A DNA stretch of 64,000 nt. Origin: Streptomyces nymphaeiformis. Lineage in GTDB: Bacteria > Actinomycetota > Actinomycetes > Streptomycetales > Streptomycetaceae. The DNA lies in assembly GCF_014203895.1 (NCBI RefSeq), contig NZ_JACHJY010000003.1:682001-746000 (forward strand), in the 5' to 3' direction. Positions 1 to 8,046 of this stretch are shown here, one piece after another (positions within the stretch are counted from its first letter, which is position 1; the number at the start of each line of letters is the position of its first letter). A program made the position numbers and the translations under genes. A model generated the notes under the pieces. It did no database searches. It had not been told where the DNA came from and saw only the letters and a program-made list of their open reading frames with translations.

Positions 1-1
1 C

Positions 2-298
2 TGCGCCTTCCACGCCCGCGACCGCAGCCGGGTGCGCACGACCGGACCCCGGACCCTGCGGGTGCGGACGACGGACACCGACAACGTGTGGACCGTCCAT
101 CTGTCGCCGACGGATCCGCCCCGGACGGAGCGGGCCTTCCACGTCACGGGCGGTCCGGCCGACACCGAACTGAGCGGCCCCGCCGACCGTCTCTACCTCG
201 CCCTGTGGAACCGGCTGCCCATCGATGCCGTGACCCTGACCGGCGACGAGGAACTCGCCCGGCTGTGGCGGGAGACCTCGGCGATCACCTGGGGCTGA
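2..298 (+). CDS. C-terminal part of a maleylpyruvate isomerase (MDMPI)-family protein
   Basis: The gene enters from the left edge; its reading frame begins at base 2 and ends at the TGA at 296-298. The 98 visible residues match the C-terminal domain of mycothiol-dependent maleylpyruvate isomerase-like enzymes (TIGR03083 type): an alternating strand segment with WTVHL, then ADRLYLALWNRLP, then a closing acidic helix and SAITWG. The DinB-like N-terminal half, which would hold the metal ligands, lies outside the window, so the reaction cannot be judged. Members use mycothiol as thiol cofactor or have no known substrate. The gene converges on the next one with only 9 bp between stop codons. Family call is fairly secure; function is inference. 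Confidence 0.7.
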   Translation, partial: CAFHARDRSRVRTTGPRTLRVRTTDTDNVWTVHLSPTDPPRTERAFHVTGGPADTELSGPADRLYLALWNRLPIDAVTLTGDEELARLWRETSAITWG

Positions 299-307
299 AC
301 GCCGGGA

Positions 308-724
308 TCAGGACGGGAACGGGAGGGCGAGCGGGGCGAGGTCCGGCTCGACCCACCGGGCGCGGGCCTCGGCGGAGGACAGCGTGGCGGGGCGGTAGAA
401 CCGGTCGAGCAGGCCCTTGTCGAGCAGGCCGGCGTGGCGCGTCGCGAAGGCCTCGAAGTCCGGCAGCCCGCACTCCTCCTCGCACCCGGCCACCAGCTCC
501 ACCCACGCCCTGGTCATCGTGACGTGGAACTTCCCCGGTGCTCCCGCGGCGCGGGCGGTGCGCTCGATGCCCTCGCCGACGAGGGCGACGGCGCCGGGCA
601 TCCCGACCCGCCGTACCGCCAGCCAGGTCAGATGGACGTGCTCGCGGTGCCCGAAGCCGCCGGTGGCCGCCATGGCCTCGGCCATCAGTTCCCGGAAGAC
701 GTTGTCGGTGGAAGGGGAAGTCAT
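308..724 (-). CDS. conserved small protein of unknown function (138 aa)
   Basis: I do not recognise a named domain. The protein is soluble, without signal peptide or membrane segment. It has the pattern FGHREHVHLTWLA near residue 24, then GKFHVTMTRAWVELV, DFEAFATRH, and a C-terminal block with RFYRPATLSSAEARARWVEPD. That order (HxxH-like helix, a KFH-T-T helix, then an R-Y/F-Y block) is the pattern of a conserved bacterial family of about 130-150 residues with no assigned function; the repeated histidines could bind a metal, which is inference. It starts with ATG eight bases after a TATATT box and so may be translated from a leaderless mRNA. It lies upstream of the response regulator on the same strand, 67 bp away. 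Confidence 0.65.
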   Translation of the reverse strand: MTSPSTDNVFRELMAEAMAATGGFGHREHVHLTWLAVRRVGMPGAVALVGEGIERTARAAGAPGKFHVTMTRAWVELVAGCEEECGLPDFEAFATRHAGLLDKGLLDRFYRPATLSSAEARARWVEPDLAPLALPFPS

Positions 725-732
725 GGGATCGG

Positions 733-762
733 AATATACGATTCGGCGGCAATGCCCGGCAA
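733..762 (-). promoter_or_regulatory. promoter of the 308-724 gene
   Basis: Read on the minus strand, TTGCCG (757-762) and TATATT (733-738) are separated by 18 bp, a good fit to the vegetative HrdB-type pattern. The -10 box ends 8 bp before the ATG at 724, so the transcript should start at or next to the start codon and be leaderless. No Shine-Dalgarno sequence precedes this ATG. Confidence 0.5.
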
Positions 763-791
763 ACGCCGCCCGGACGGCGCCGCTTGCCCCC

Positions 792-1457
792 TCAGCCCAG
801 CCAACCAGGCCTGACCAGGCCCGACTCGTACGCGAGGACGACGAGTTGGGCGCGGTCCCGGGCGCCCAGCTTCACCATCGCGCGGCTCACATGGGTCTTG
901 GCGGTGAGCGGGCTCACGACCAGACGGCGGGCGATCTCCTCGTTCGACAGGCCGATCCCCACCAGGGCCATCACCTCCCGCTCCCGCTCGGTCAGGGCGC
1001 CGAGCGCGGCCGTCGCCGCCGGGGCCTTGGACCGGGCCGCGAACTCCTCGATGAGCCGGCGGGTGACGCCCGGGGAGAGCAGCGCGTCCCCGTGGACGAC
1101 GGCCCGCACGGCCCGCAGGAGCTCCTCCGGCTCGGTGTCCTTCACGAGGAAGCCGGAGGCGCCCGCTCGGATCGCCTCGAAGACGTACTCGTCGAGCTCG
1201 AAGGTGGTCAGCATGACGACCCGGACCCCGCCGAGGTCCGGGTCCTCGGTGATGCGCCGGGTCGCCTCCAGGCCGTCGAGCCGGGGCATCCGGATGTCCA
1301 TGAGCACGACGTCCGGGCGCAGGGCGCGCACCCGGTCCACGGCCTCGTCGCCGTCGGCGGCCTCGCCGGCCACCTCGACGTCGGGCTGGGCGTCGAGCAG
1401 CGCGCGGAACCCCGCCCGTACCAGCGACTGGTCGTCGGCGAGCAGGACACGGATCAC
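792..1457 (-). CDS. NarL/LuxR-family response regulator
   Basis: Cytoplasmic transcription factor of 221 residues, partner of the sensor kinase directly upstream. The receiver domain (1-120) has the acidic pair in LLADDQ, the phospho-acceptor aspartate in VVLMDIRMP near residue 53, the threonine in VVMLTTFE and the lysine in FLVKDTEPEE. After a linker, the LuxR-type HTH runs from LTEREREVMALV to VKLGARDRAQLVV. The GTG at 1457 was chosen because AGGAG lies 7-8 bases before it. An in-frame GTG at 1484 overlaps the kinase stop as GTGA and would add nine residues. Kinase and regulator are clearly cotranscribed and translationally coupled. The target genes cannot be deduced. Confidence 0.93.
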   Translation of the reverse strand: MIRVLLADDQSLVRAGFRALLDAQPDVEVAGEAADGDEAVDRVRALRPDVVLMDIRMPRLDGLEATRRITEDPDLGGVRVVMLTTFELDEYVFEAIRAGASGFLVKDTEPEELLRAVRAVVHGDALLSPGVTRRLIEEFAARSKAPAATAALGALTEREREVMALVGIGLSNEEIARRLVVSPLTAKTHVSRAMVKLGARDRAQLVVLAYESGLVRPGWLG

Positions 1458-1480
1458 GGACGGCTCTCCTGAGGTCTCGC

Positions 1481-2785
1481 TCACGGCGTCTGCCGCGGGC
1501 GTACGGGGAGGACGGCGTGGACGCGGAAGCCGCCGTCCGGGCGGGTGCCCGCCTCGATGGTGCCACCGAGGGCGGCGGCCCGCTCCCGCATTCCGGCGAG
1601 TCCGTTGCCGCTGCCGCCGGCCTCCGTGCCGGTGGCGGGGCCGTCGTCGTCGACGGTCAGCTCCAGGCTCCCGGGGCCGTGCGCGATCCGCACCCGTGCG
1701 GTACGCGAACCGGAGTGGCGCACCACGTTGGTGAGCGCCTCCTGCACGATCCGGAAGGCGGCGAGGTCGGCGCCGGGCGGCAGGGCCGGCGGGGCGCCGC
1801 CGGTCGAGACGGTGACCGTGAGGCCCGCGGCGGCGGCCTGCTCGACGAGTTCGGGGAGCCGGTCGAGGCCGGGGGCCGGGGCGCGGGGGACGTCGCCGGG
1901 GGTACGGAGGGTGTCGAGGACCTGCCGGACCTCGCCGAGCGCCTCCTTGCTGGCCGCCTTGATGGTGGTCAGCGCGGTCCTGGCCTGTTCGGGGTCGGAG
2001 TCCAGGAGGGCGAGTCCGACGCCGGCCTGCACGTTGATCACGGAGATCGAGTGGGCGAGCACGTCGTGGAGTTCGCGGGCGATGCGGAGCCGTTCCTCGT
2101 CGGCGCGGCGCCGCTCGGCGGCGGCCCGTTCGGCCCGCAGCTGGGCGTGCTGCTCGCGCCGCACCCGTACGGCCTCGGACGCGGCGAGCACGGCCACGAC
2201 GAACGCGGCGGCGGGAAGCTCCTGCCCCCAGGGGGCGGGCCCGTCGCCGGCCGGGGGCAGATAGCGGTAGAGCCAGTGCGAGAGCAGCAGATGGCCCGCC
2301 CAGAGCAGGCCGATGGCCCACCAGGCGGCGGTCCGGTGGCCGTGGACGACGGCCGCGAAGCAGGCGACGGCCACCATGACGAAGACCGGGCCGTACGGGT
2401 AGCCGGCGGCGAGGTAGCCGAGGGTGACGGCCGCGACGGCGAACACCACCGGCACGGGCCGGCGGTGACGGAAGAGCAGCGGGACGGCCCCCAGCAGGAG
2501 CAGGGCCCGCCCGAGGGCGTCGAGCGCCTCCCGGTCGGGCTGGTTGCGTGCGGCGAACCCGGTGCCGGCCATGACGAGGACGGCGATCAGCACCGTCGAC
2601 CGCCAGGCCAGACCTCCGCCGCCCCGCCACCCCGGCTCGCGGAGCCCACGACCCGGCTCGCGACCGGGCACGCGACCGGGCTCGCCTCGCGGCGTGCGGC
2701 CCGGCTCGCGTCCGCGCACACGCCGGGCCCCCCGCCAGGGTCCGCCCGGTCGCTCCTCGTCCATGCCGGCTTCCATACCGGTCAC
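1481..2785 (-). CDS. DesK/NarL-type membrane sensor histidine kinase
   Basis: Sensor kinase of 434 residues with five or six hydrophobic segments between about residues 62 and 205, a coiled-coil linker rich in A, E and R, then the HisKA_3 dimerisation helix with the phospho-acceptor in ELHDVLAHSISVI. The ATP-binding domain has the N box in EALTNVVRHSG, the G1 box in TVDDDG and the G2 box in GNGLAGMRERAAALGG. The extracytoplasmic loops are short, so the stimulus is probably membrane-related or intramembrane. The first 55 residues are odd: a basic, disordered tail made of near-repeats of GREPGR and RGEPGR, matching a GC-rich tandem repeat at about 2640-2720. Partner is the regulator immediately downstream. 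Confidence 0.92.
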   Translation of the reverse strand: MTGMEAGMDEERPGGPWRGARRVRGREPGRTPRGEPGRVPGREPGRGLREPGWRGGGGLAWRSTVLIAVLVMAGTGFAARNQPDREALDALGRALLLLGAVPLLFRHRRPVPVVFAVAAVTLGYLAAGYPYGPVFVMVAVACFAAVVHGHRTAAWWAIGLLWAGHLLLSHWLYRYLPPAGDGPAPWGQELPAAAFVVAVLAASEAVRVRREQHAQLRAERAAAERRRADEERLRIARELHDVLAHSISVINVQAGVGLALLDSDPEQARTALTTIKAASKEALGEVRQVLDTLRTPGDVPRAPAPGLDRLPELVEQAAAAGLTVTVSTGGAPPALPPGADLAAFRIVQEALTNVVRHSGSRTARVRIAHGPGSLELTVDDDGPATGTEAGGSGNGLAGMRERAAALGGTIEAGTRPDGGFRVHAVLPVRPRQTP

Positions 2786-2875
2786 GCTAGCCGCGACCGC
2801 CCCGCGCGCACGTCGGCCCGGCGGGGTGGTCGCGCGTACTCCCGCCGGAGTAGGAGCGCGGCCCCGGGCGGCGGG

Positions 2876-3571
2876 TCAGCCGCCCGGGAGCAGACCCACG
2901 TCCTGGCCCAGGCGGCGGGCCGCCGCCGTGAAGAAGGGGTCGCGGTCCTCGACGACGCGCTGGAACTGGCCGAAGAGCTCGAACGAGACGAGGCCGAAGA
3001 GCTGCGCCCAGGCGGCGACGAGCGCGACGGCGAGGGCCGGGGGGAGGTCCGGGACCAGGTCGGTGCTGATCCGTTCGGCCTCGGGGCTCAGGGCGTCCGG
3101 CAGCGGCGGGAGGGCGACCCCCTCGCCCGTGTGGGCCCCGCGGACGATGTCGATGAGGACCAGGCCGACGCGGGCGGCGGGGGCGATCGTGTCCTGGGGG
3201 GCGGTGTAGCCGGGCACCGGAGAGCCGTAGATGAGGGCGTACTCGTGGGGGTGGGCGAGGGCCCAGGCGCGGACCGCCCGGCAGACGGCGGTCCAGCGGT
3301 CGAGGGGGCGCTCGGCCTCGGCCTCGGCGGACGCACGTTCGGCGGCGGCGCCGACCGCGTCGTAGGCGTCGACGATGAGGGCGGTGAGGAGGTCGTCGCG
3401 GCTGGGGAAGTAGCGGTAGAGCGCGGAGGACACCATGCCCAGCTCGCGGGCGACGGCGCGCAGGGACAGCTTGGCGGCGCCTTCGGCGGCGAGTTGGGTG
3501 CGGGCCTCGTCCTTGATGGCTGCGGTGATCTCGATGCGGGCGCGGGCGCGGGCTCCTCGAACGGTCGTCAT
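2876..3571 (-). CDS. TetR-family repressor, divergent from the deazaflavin oxidoreductase gene
   Basis: TetR-type regulator of 231 residues. The N-terminal HTH covers about residues 12-60 (KDEARTQLAAEGAAKLSLRA, then ELGMVSSALYRYFPSRDDLL); the C-terminal ligand domain is the TetR_C type with WTAVCRAVRAWALAHPHEYA and LIYGSP. That C-terminal pattern is common in actinobacterial repressors of small-molecule detoxification genes. I chose the ATG at 3571 over the longer reading frame from 3649 because the extra residues have no HTH-family match and overlap the operator region. It is divergent from the oxidoreductase gene at 3710, and three copies of the same palindrome lie between and around the starts, so autoregulation plus control of the neighbour is likely. 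Confidence 0.9.
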   Translation of the reverse strand: MTTVRGARARARIEITAAIKDEARTQLAAEGAAKLSLRAVARELGMVSSALYRYFPSRDDLLTALIVDAYDAVGAAAERASAEAEAERPLDRWTAVCRAVRAWALAHPHEYALIYGSPVPGYTAPQDTIAPAARVGLVLIDIVRGAHTGEGVALPPLPDALSPEAERISTDLVPDLPPALAVALVAAWAQLFGLVSFELFGQFQRVVEDRDPFFTAAARRLGQDVGLLPGG

Positions 3572-3573
3572 GG

Positions 3574-3676
3574 AGAGCAGTGTGCCACTTTCAGAGCACC
3601 GGAACGAAACGAGAGCACTGCTCTTGCTTGCGAGCGGAGAACCGTGCACACTGATCTCAAGCGAGAGCAGTGCTCA
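3574..3676. promoter_or_regulatory. triple operator for the TetR/oxidoreductase divergent promoter
   Basis: Three sites share AGAGCA-N-TGCTCT. 3612-3624 is a perfect 6-1-6 palindrome, 3664-3676 differs at one end base, and 3574-3586 has a good left half and a poor right half. The centres are 38 and 52 bp apart. One site abuts the repressor start and another sits 33 bp before the oxidoreductase start, the arrangement expected for a TetR protein that represses both genes. Binding itself is inferred. Confidence 0.6.
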
Positions 3677-3709
3677 CGATTTCGGTCCACAGGTCCACAG
3701 GAGGCCCTC

Positions 3710-4189
3710 ATGTCCGCTCAGCCCACCGCCCACGTCATGAAGCCCGGCTGGTTCACGGTGAACGTCTTCAACCGCGCCGTCGCCTGGATGACCCGCCGCG
3801 GCATCAGCGTCTGGGGCTCCCGCGTGCTGGCCGTCCGCGGCCGCAAGAGCGGCGAATGGCGCCGCACCCCCGTCAACCTCCTGACGGTGGACGGCGCCCA
3901 GTACCTCGTCGCCCCCCGCGGCCACGTCCAGTGGACCCACAACATGCGGGCGGCCGGCGGCGGTCAGCTGCACCTGGGCAAGCACGTGCAGGAGTTCACC
4001 GCCGTCGAGGTCGCCGACGACGACAAGCCCGCCCTGCTCCGCGCCTACCTCAAGCGCTGGAAGGCCGAGGTCGGCGTCTTCTTCGGCGGCGTCGGCCCCG
4101 ACTCCTCCGACGAGGAGCTGCGGGCCATCGCCCCGAAGCACCCCGTCTTCCGCATCACGACGACGGGCCCCGTCACCCCGGCGGCGTGA
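3710..4189 (+). CDS. deazaflavin (F420)-dependent nitroreductase-family oxidoreductase
   Basis: Protein of 159 residues in the Ddn-like family (split-barrel fold, TIGR00026 type), which uses reduced F420 to reduce quinones or nitro compounds. Typical features are the N-terminal amphipathic helix with NVFNRAVAWMTRRG, the RGRKSGEWRRTPVNLL motif that holds the cofactor phosphate, YLVAPRGHVQWTHNMRA, and the closing HPVFRI. The start has an excellent AGGAGG six bases upstream of ATG. The tandem palindromes before it point to control by the divergent TetR protein, so it is probably induced by a xenobiotic or quinone-like ligand, which is inference. Its last codons form half of a terminator hairpin shared with the convergent next gene. 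Confidence 0.88.
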   Translation: MSAQPTAHVMKPGWFTVNVFNRAVAWMTRRGISVWGSRVLAVRGRKSGEWRRTPVNLLTVDGAQYLVAPRGHVQWTHNMRAAGGGQLHLGKHVQEFTAVEVADDDKPALLRAYLKRWKAEVGVFFGGVGPDSSDEELRAIAPKHPVFRITTTGPVTPAA

Positions 4190-4214
4190 TGCCGGCCGGG
4201 ACGACGGGGCCCGT
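4163..4214. terminator. convergent terminator overlapping a coding end
   Basis: Perfect 12-bp arms at 4163-4174 and 4203-4214 enclose 28 bases. The left arm lies inside the last codons of the oxidoreductase gene and the right arm lies 9 bp beyond the stop of the convergent flavoprotein gene. No T-run follows, as is common for Streptomyces terminators. Confidence 0.5.
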
Positions 4215-4223
4215 GACGAACGG

Positions 4224-5660
4224 TCAGCTCCCTTCCGGGGCGCTCTCCGGCTCGGACGCCGCGCGCTCGCGCGGGCTGACGCCCCGCCCCGCCGGGCCGA
4301 CACCCGCCGAGGTGTCCATCCGCTTGTCGAGGAGCTCCAGGGCCCGCCGGGCCATGCCGTTCGAGCGGACCATGCCGCCGAGCGTGGCGGCGCCGCGGGT
4401 GATGTCGGCGAAGGCGTTCCAGGCCGGCCGGATTCCCGTGATCGTCGCGTGCAGCAGCCCGGGCCGCCGCTCGAAGACGGCGAGCATCCGGCGTCCGACC
4501 GCCATCTCGACCCCGAGCCCGGCCTTGATGGCGAAGGCGTAGTTCAGGGCCTGGCGCCGCGCGTCGACCGCGTCGTTCGACTCGGCGACCCGCACCGCCC
4601 ACTCGCCCGCGAGACGACCCGAGCGCAGGGCGTACGAGATGCCCTCGCGGGTCCACGGCTCCAGGAGGCCCGCCGCGTCACCGCAGACCAGGACCCGGCC
4701 GCGGGAGAGCGGCGAGTCGTCGGTGCGGCAGCGCGTCAGATGACCGGAGGAGATCGTGGGCTCGAAGCCGGCGAGGCCGAGCCGGGCCACGAAGTCCTCC
4801 ATGTACCGCTTGGTGGCGGCGCCCTCGCCGCGCGCCGAGATGACGCCGACGGTCAGCGTGTCGCCCTTGGGGAACACCCAGCCGTAACTGCCGGGCATCG
4901 GCCCCCAGTCGATGAGGACCCGCCCCTTCCAGTCCTCCGCCACGGACGGCGGCACGGGAATCTCCGCCTCGAGGCCCAGGTCGACCTGGCCGAGCTTCAC
5001 CCCCACATGAGCGCCTATCCGGCTGGCACTGCCGTCGGCACCGACGACCGCGCGCGCCAGGACGGTCTCGCCGTCGGCGAGGACGACGGCGACGGTCCGC
5101 CGGTCCGGCACCGCCGGGCCGTGCTGCTCGACGCGGGACACCGTGACCCCGGTCCGCAGTTCGGCGCCCGCCTTCTGCGCGTGCTCGACCAGCTGCGCGT
5201 CGAACTCCGGACGGTTGATGAGCCCGAAGAGCATCCGGCGCGAGCGGCGGGTGCGGGCGAAGCGTCCGTCCAGGGAGAAGGTGACGGCGTGGACCCGGTC
5301 CTGGAGGGGCAGTTCGAAGCCCGGCGGGAGCGAGTCGCGCGAGGGGCCGATGATGCCGCCGCCGCAGGTCTTGTACCGGGGCAGCTCGGACTTCTCCAGG
5401 AGCAGCACCCGGCGGCCGGCGACCGCCGCCGCGTAGGCCGCGGACGCGCCGGCCGGGCCGGCGCCGACGACCACGACGTCCCAGACCTCCGCCGGCTCCC
5501 CGTCCGGCGACTCCTCCGACGAGCCGGCCGGTTCCCCGTCCGGCGCCGCGTCGTCCGGGAGCCGTGCCGGCTCCGCGTCCGCGCTCCCGGCGGCCTCGGC
5601 AGCCGCGCCTGCGGGCTCGGTGTGCTCCGGACCGGCGTTCTCTGCGTGCTCGCTGCTCAC
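4224..5660 (-). CDS. geranylgeranyl reductase-family FAD-dependent oxidoreductase
   Basis: Flavoprotein of 478 residues, probably reducing double bonds of isoprenoid chains such as menaquinone or lipid tails. After a 60-residue acidic, Pro/Ala-rich leader with GEPAG-like repeats comes the Rossmann motif VVVVGAGPAGASAAY, then the family signature LPRYKTCGGG, the second FAD motif VVGADGSASRIG, and VCGDAAGLLEPWTREGISYA. The C-terminal helix bundle (AGLGVEMAVGRRM) may touch the membrane. GTG at 5660 has AGGAGC 11 bases upstream; the leader is unusually long, so a later start is possible though none has a clear ribosome site. The true substrate is not shown by the neighbours. Confidence 0.85.
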   Translation of the reverse strand: MSSEHAENAGPEHTEPAGAAAEAAGSADAEPARLPDDAAPDGEPAGSSEESPDGEPAEVWDVVVVGAGPAGASAAYAAAVAGRRVLLLEKSELPRYKTCGGGIIGPSRDSLPPGFELPLQDRVHAVTFSLDGRFARTRRSRRMLFGLINRPEFDAQLVEHAQKAGAELRTGVTVSRVEQHGPAVPDRRTVAVVLADGETVLARAVVGADGSASRIGAHVGVKLGQVDLGLEAEIPVPPSVAEDWKGRVLIDWGPMPGSYGWVFPKGDTLTVGVISARGEGAATKRYMEDFVARLGLAGFEPTISSGHLTRCRTDDSPLSRGRVLVCGDAAGLLEPWTREGISYALRSGRLAGEWAVRVAESNDAVDARRQALNYAFAIKAGLGVEMAVGRRMLAVFERRPGLLHATITGIRPAWNAFADITRGAATLGGMVRSNGMARRALELLDKRMDTSAGVGPAGRGVSPRERAASEPESAPEGS

Positions 5661-5702
5661 GTGTGCTTCTGCTCCTGATCCGACCGGTGGTCTGCCTGAC
5701 GC

Positions 5703-5740
5703 ATCCTACGGCGCGGTAGCCAGGGCCCCGCCCGTAGGAT
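5703..5740. promoter_or_regulatory. back-to-back TAGGAT -10 boxes in a divergent promoter
   Basis: An inverted repeat with 9-bp arms (5703-5711 and 5732-5740) places TAGGAT on each strand, pointing outward to the flavoprotein gene (minus) and the M20 peptidase gene (plus). The boxes fit -10 elements with leaders of about 35 and 75 bases. No good -35 box is present for either, so the same symmetry could instead be a regulator site. Confidence 0.35.
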
Positions 5741-5820
5741 CGGCGGTGCGTTCGCCGTACCACGACATACGACGGACGCCGTCCTCACGTCGTAACGTCG
5801 CACCCATCAGGAGCGTGCCC

Positions 5821-7185
5821 ATGACCTCGAATCCGATCGCCGAGACCGTCCGGTCACTGATGCCCCGGGCCAAGGCCGAGCTCACGGAGCTCGTGGCCTT
5901 CGAGTCGGTGGCGGACGAGGCCGTGGCGCCCCGCAGCGAGTGCGAGGCCGCGGCGAACTGGGTCGCGGACGCCCTGCGCGCCGAGGACTTCCAGGACGTG
6001 GCGCTGCTCGACACCCCGGACGGCTCGCAGTCCGTGTACGGCGTCCTGCCCGGCCCGGCCGGCGCGCCGACCGTCCTCCTGTACGCCCACTACGACGTGC
6101 AGCCGAAGCTGGACGAGTCGGTCTGGCTCTCCCCGCCGTTCGAGCTGACCGAGCGGAACGGCCGCTGGTACGGGCGCGGCACCGCCGACTGCAAGGGCGG
6201 CTTCATCATGCACCTGCTCGCGCTGCGCGCCCTCAAGGCGAACGGCGGCGTGCCGGTGACGGTCAAGGTCATCGTCGAGGGCTCGGAGGAGCAGGGCACC
6301 GGCGGTCTGGAGCGGTACGCGGAGCAGCACCCCGAGCTCCTCACGGCCGACGCCATCGTCATCGGCGACGCGGGCAACTTCCGCGTGGGCCTGCCGACCG
6401 TGACCGCGACCCTGCGCGGCATGACGATGATCCGGGTCACGATCGACACCCTGGAGGGCAACCTGCACTCCGGTCAGTTCGGTGGCGCCGCGCCCGACGC
6501 GCTGGCCGCGCTGATCCGCGTCCTGGACTCGCTGCGGGGCCCGGACGGCTCCACCGTCATCGACGGCCTCGCGGGCGACCAGGTGTGGGAGGGCCTCCAG
6601 TACCCGGAGGAGGACTTCCGCCAGGACGCCAAGGTGCTGTCCGGCGTGTCCCTGCCGGGTGCCGGCACGGTCGCCGACCGGATCTGGGCGCGCCCGGCGG
6701 TCACGGTCATCGGCATCGACGCCCACCCGGTGGCCGGCGCGACCCCGTCGGTCCCGAAGTCGGCGCGCGCGCAGATCAGCCTGCGGGTGCCGCCGGGCGA
6801 GGACTCGGCCGAGGTGACGAAGCTCCTGTTCGCGCACATCGAGAAGCACACGCCGTGGGACGCCCGGGTGTCCCTGGAGCAGGTCGGCCAGGGCCAGCCG
6901 TTCCAGGCGGACACCTCCAGCCCGGCGTACGCGTCGATGGCCGACGCGATGCGGATCGCGTACCCCGGCGAGGAGATGCAGACGGCGGGCATGGGCGGCT
7001 CCATCCCGCTGTGCAACACGCTGGCCTCGCTCTACCCCGAGTCGGAGATCCTGCTCATCGGTCTGAGCGAGCCGGAGGCGCAGATCCACGCGCCGAACGA
7101 GTCCGTCTCGCCGGAGGAGCTGGAGCGCCTGTCGGTGGCCGAGGCTCACTTCCTCGTCAACTACGCCCGCTCGAAGCAGGCCTGA
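5821..7185 (+). CDS. M20-family dipeptidase/metallohydrolase
   Basis: Zinc peptidase of 454 residues of the M20 (ArgE/DapE/CNDP-like) family, cytoplasmic since no signal peptide is present. The metal-site motifs are in order: YAHYDVQP near residue 90, GRGTADCKGGF near 120 with the bridging aspartate, EGSEEQGTGG near 155 with the catalytic glutamate pair, GDAGN near 180, and a late histidine in QIHAPNE. The dimerisation domain lies between about 190 and 320 and includes the LHSGQFGG loop. Family members cleave dipeptides or N-acyl amino acids. ATG has AGGAG nine bases upstream. It stands alone, separated by 84 bp from the next gene. Confidence 0.92.
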   Translation: MTSNPIAETVRSLMPRAKAELTELVAFESVADEAVAPRSECEAAANWVADALRAEDFQDVALLDTPDGSQSVYGVLPGPAGAPTVLLYAHYDVQPKLDESVWLSPPFELTERNGRWYGRGTADCKGGFIMHLLALRALKANGGVPVTVKVIVEGSEEQGTGGLERYAEQHPELLTADAIVIGDAGNFRVGLPTVTATLRGMTMIRVTIDTLEGNLHSGQFGGAAPDALAALIRVLDSLRGPDGSTVIDGLAGDQVWEGLQYPEEDFRQDAKVLSGVSLPGAGTVADRIWARPAVTVIGIDAHPVAGATPSVPKSARAQISLRVPPGEDSAEVTKLLFAHIEKHTPWDARVSLEQVGQGQPFQADTSSPAYASMADAMRIAYPGEEMQTAGMGGSIPLCNTLASLYPESEILLIGLSEPEAQIHAPNESVSPEELERLSVAEAHFLVNYARSKQA

Positions 7186-7269
7186 CGGGGCGTCGGTTCA
7201 GCGCTCGGCGAAGCTCGCCGAGAGCGTAGAAGCACACGGCGGACCTGCGCGGATGCGTAGGTTCGCCGT

Positions 7270-7971
7270 ATGGCATCCATCGAACCGACCCGGATCACCC
7301 CTCGACTGCACCTCCTCGACTTCTCCATCGGCCAGGCCTACCTGTGGCAGGACGAGGAGGAGCTGACCCTGATCGACGCCGGCTGGGCCGGCACGGCGGA
7401 CGGCATCGGCGCGGCGGTGCGGTCGGCCGGCCTGGACCCGGACCGGCTGCGCCGGATCGTGCTGACCCACTGCCACCGGGACCACGTGGGCGCGGCCCAG
7501 GAGCTCGCGGACCGGCACGGGGCCGAGATCCTCGCGCACCGGCTCGACGCGCCGGTGATCCGTGGCGAGGCCCCGGTCCCGGAGCCGGCCCTCCTGGACT
7601 GGGAGGTCCCGATCTTCGAGCACGGCCTGACCTCGCCGGAGGCGCCGCCGACGCGGGTCGACCGGGAGGTCGAGGACGGCGAGGAGCTGGGCTTCGGCGA
7701 CGGGGCCGTGGTGGTCCACGCCCCGGGCCACACCCCCGGCTCGATCGCCGTCCATCTCCCGCGCCACGGCGTGCTGTTCGCCGGGGACACGGTGGCCTCG
7801 GTGCCGGACGTCATGTTCGGCGTCCTGCACGTCGACCGCGCCCTCGCCCTGGACTCCATGCGGACGCTCGCGAAGCTCGCGCCGTCGGTGCTGTGCTGCG
7901 GGCACGGGGCCCCGGTGACGACGGACACGGCGAACCGCCTGACGGCGGCAGCGGCGGCGGCCGAGGCGTAG
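7270..7971 (+). CDS. metallo-beta-lactamase-fold hydrolase
   Basis: Protein of 233 residues with the complete MBL metal site: HCHRDHVGA (HxHxDH) near residue 72, HAPGHTPGS with the third histidine near 158, LFAGDTVAS with the bridging aspartate, and a final CCGHGAPV histidine. This set is typical of glyoxalase II-like thioesterases, lactonases and cyclic hydrolases; no feature narrows the substrate. The ATG lies six bases after TAGGTT, which suggests a leaderless mRNA, and no Shine-Dalgarno sequence is seen. Small, soluble, no signal peptide. Confidence 0.9.
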   Translation: MASIEPTRITPRLHLLDFSIGQAYLWQDEEELTLIDAGWAGTADGIGAAVRSAGLDPDRLRRIVLTHCHRDHVGAAQELADRHGAEILAHRLDAPVIRGEAPVPEPALLDWEVPIFEHGLTSPEAPPTRVDREVEDGEELGFGDGAVVVHAPGHTPGSIAVHLPRHGVLFAGDTVASVPDVMFGVLHVDRALALDSMRTLAKLAPSVLCCGHGAPVTTDTANRLTAAAAAAEA

Positions 7972-7983
7972 AGGCCTTCGCCC

Positions 7984-8046
7984 CACCGGATCGCCCCGGG
8001 GCTCAGCCCACCGGGTCGCCCTGGAGCTCAGCCCACCGGGTCGCCC
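7984..8046. repeat. 25-bp tandem repeat at a gene 3' end
   Basis: A 25-bp unit beginning CACCGGGTCGCCC occurs at 7984, 8009 and (first 13 bases only) 8034. The stop codon of the minus-strand P-loop/Nudix gene is in the second copy; the first copy carries a duplicate of it. This looks like slippage duplication of the coding tail into the spacer. Confidence 0.75.
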
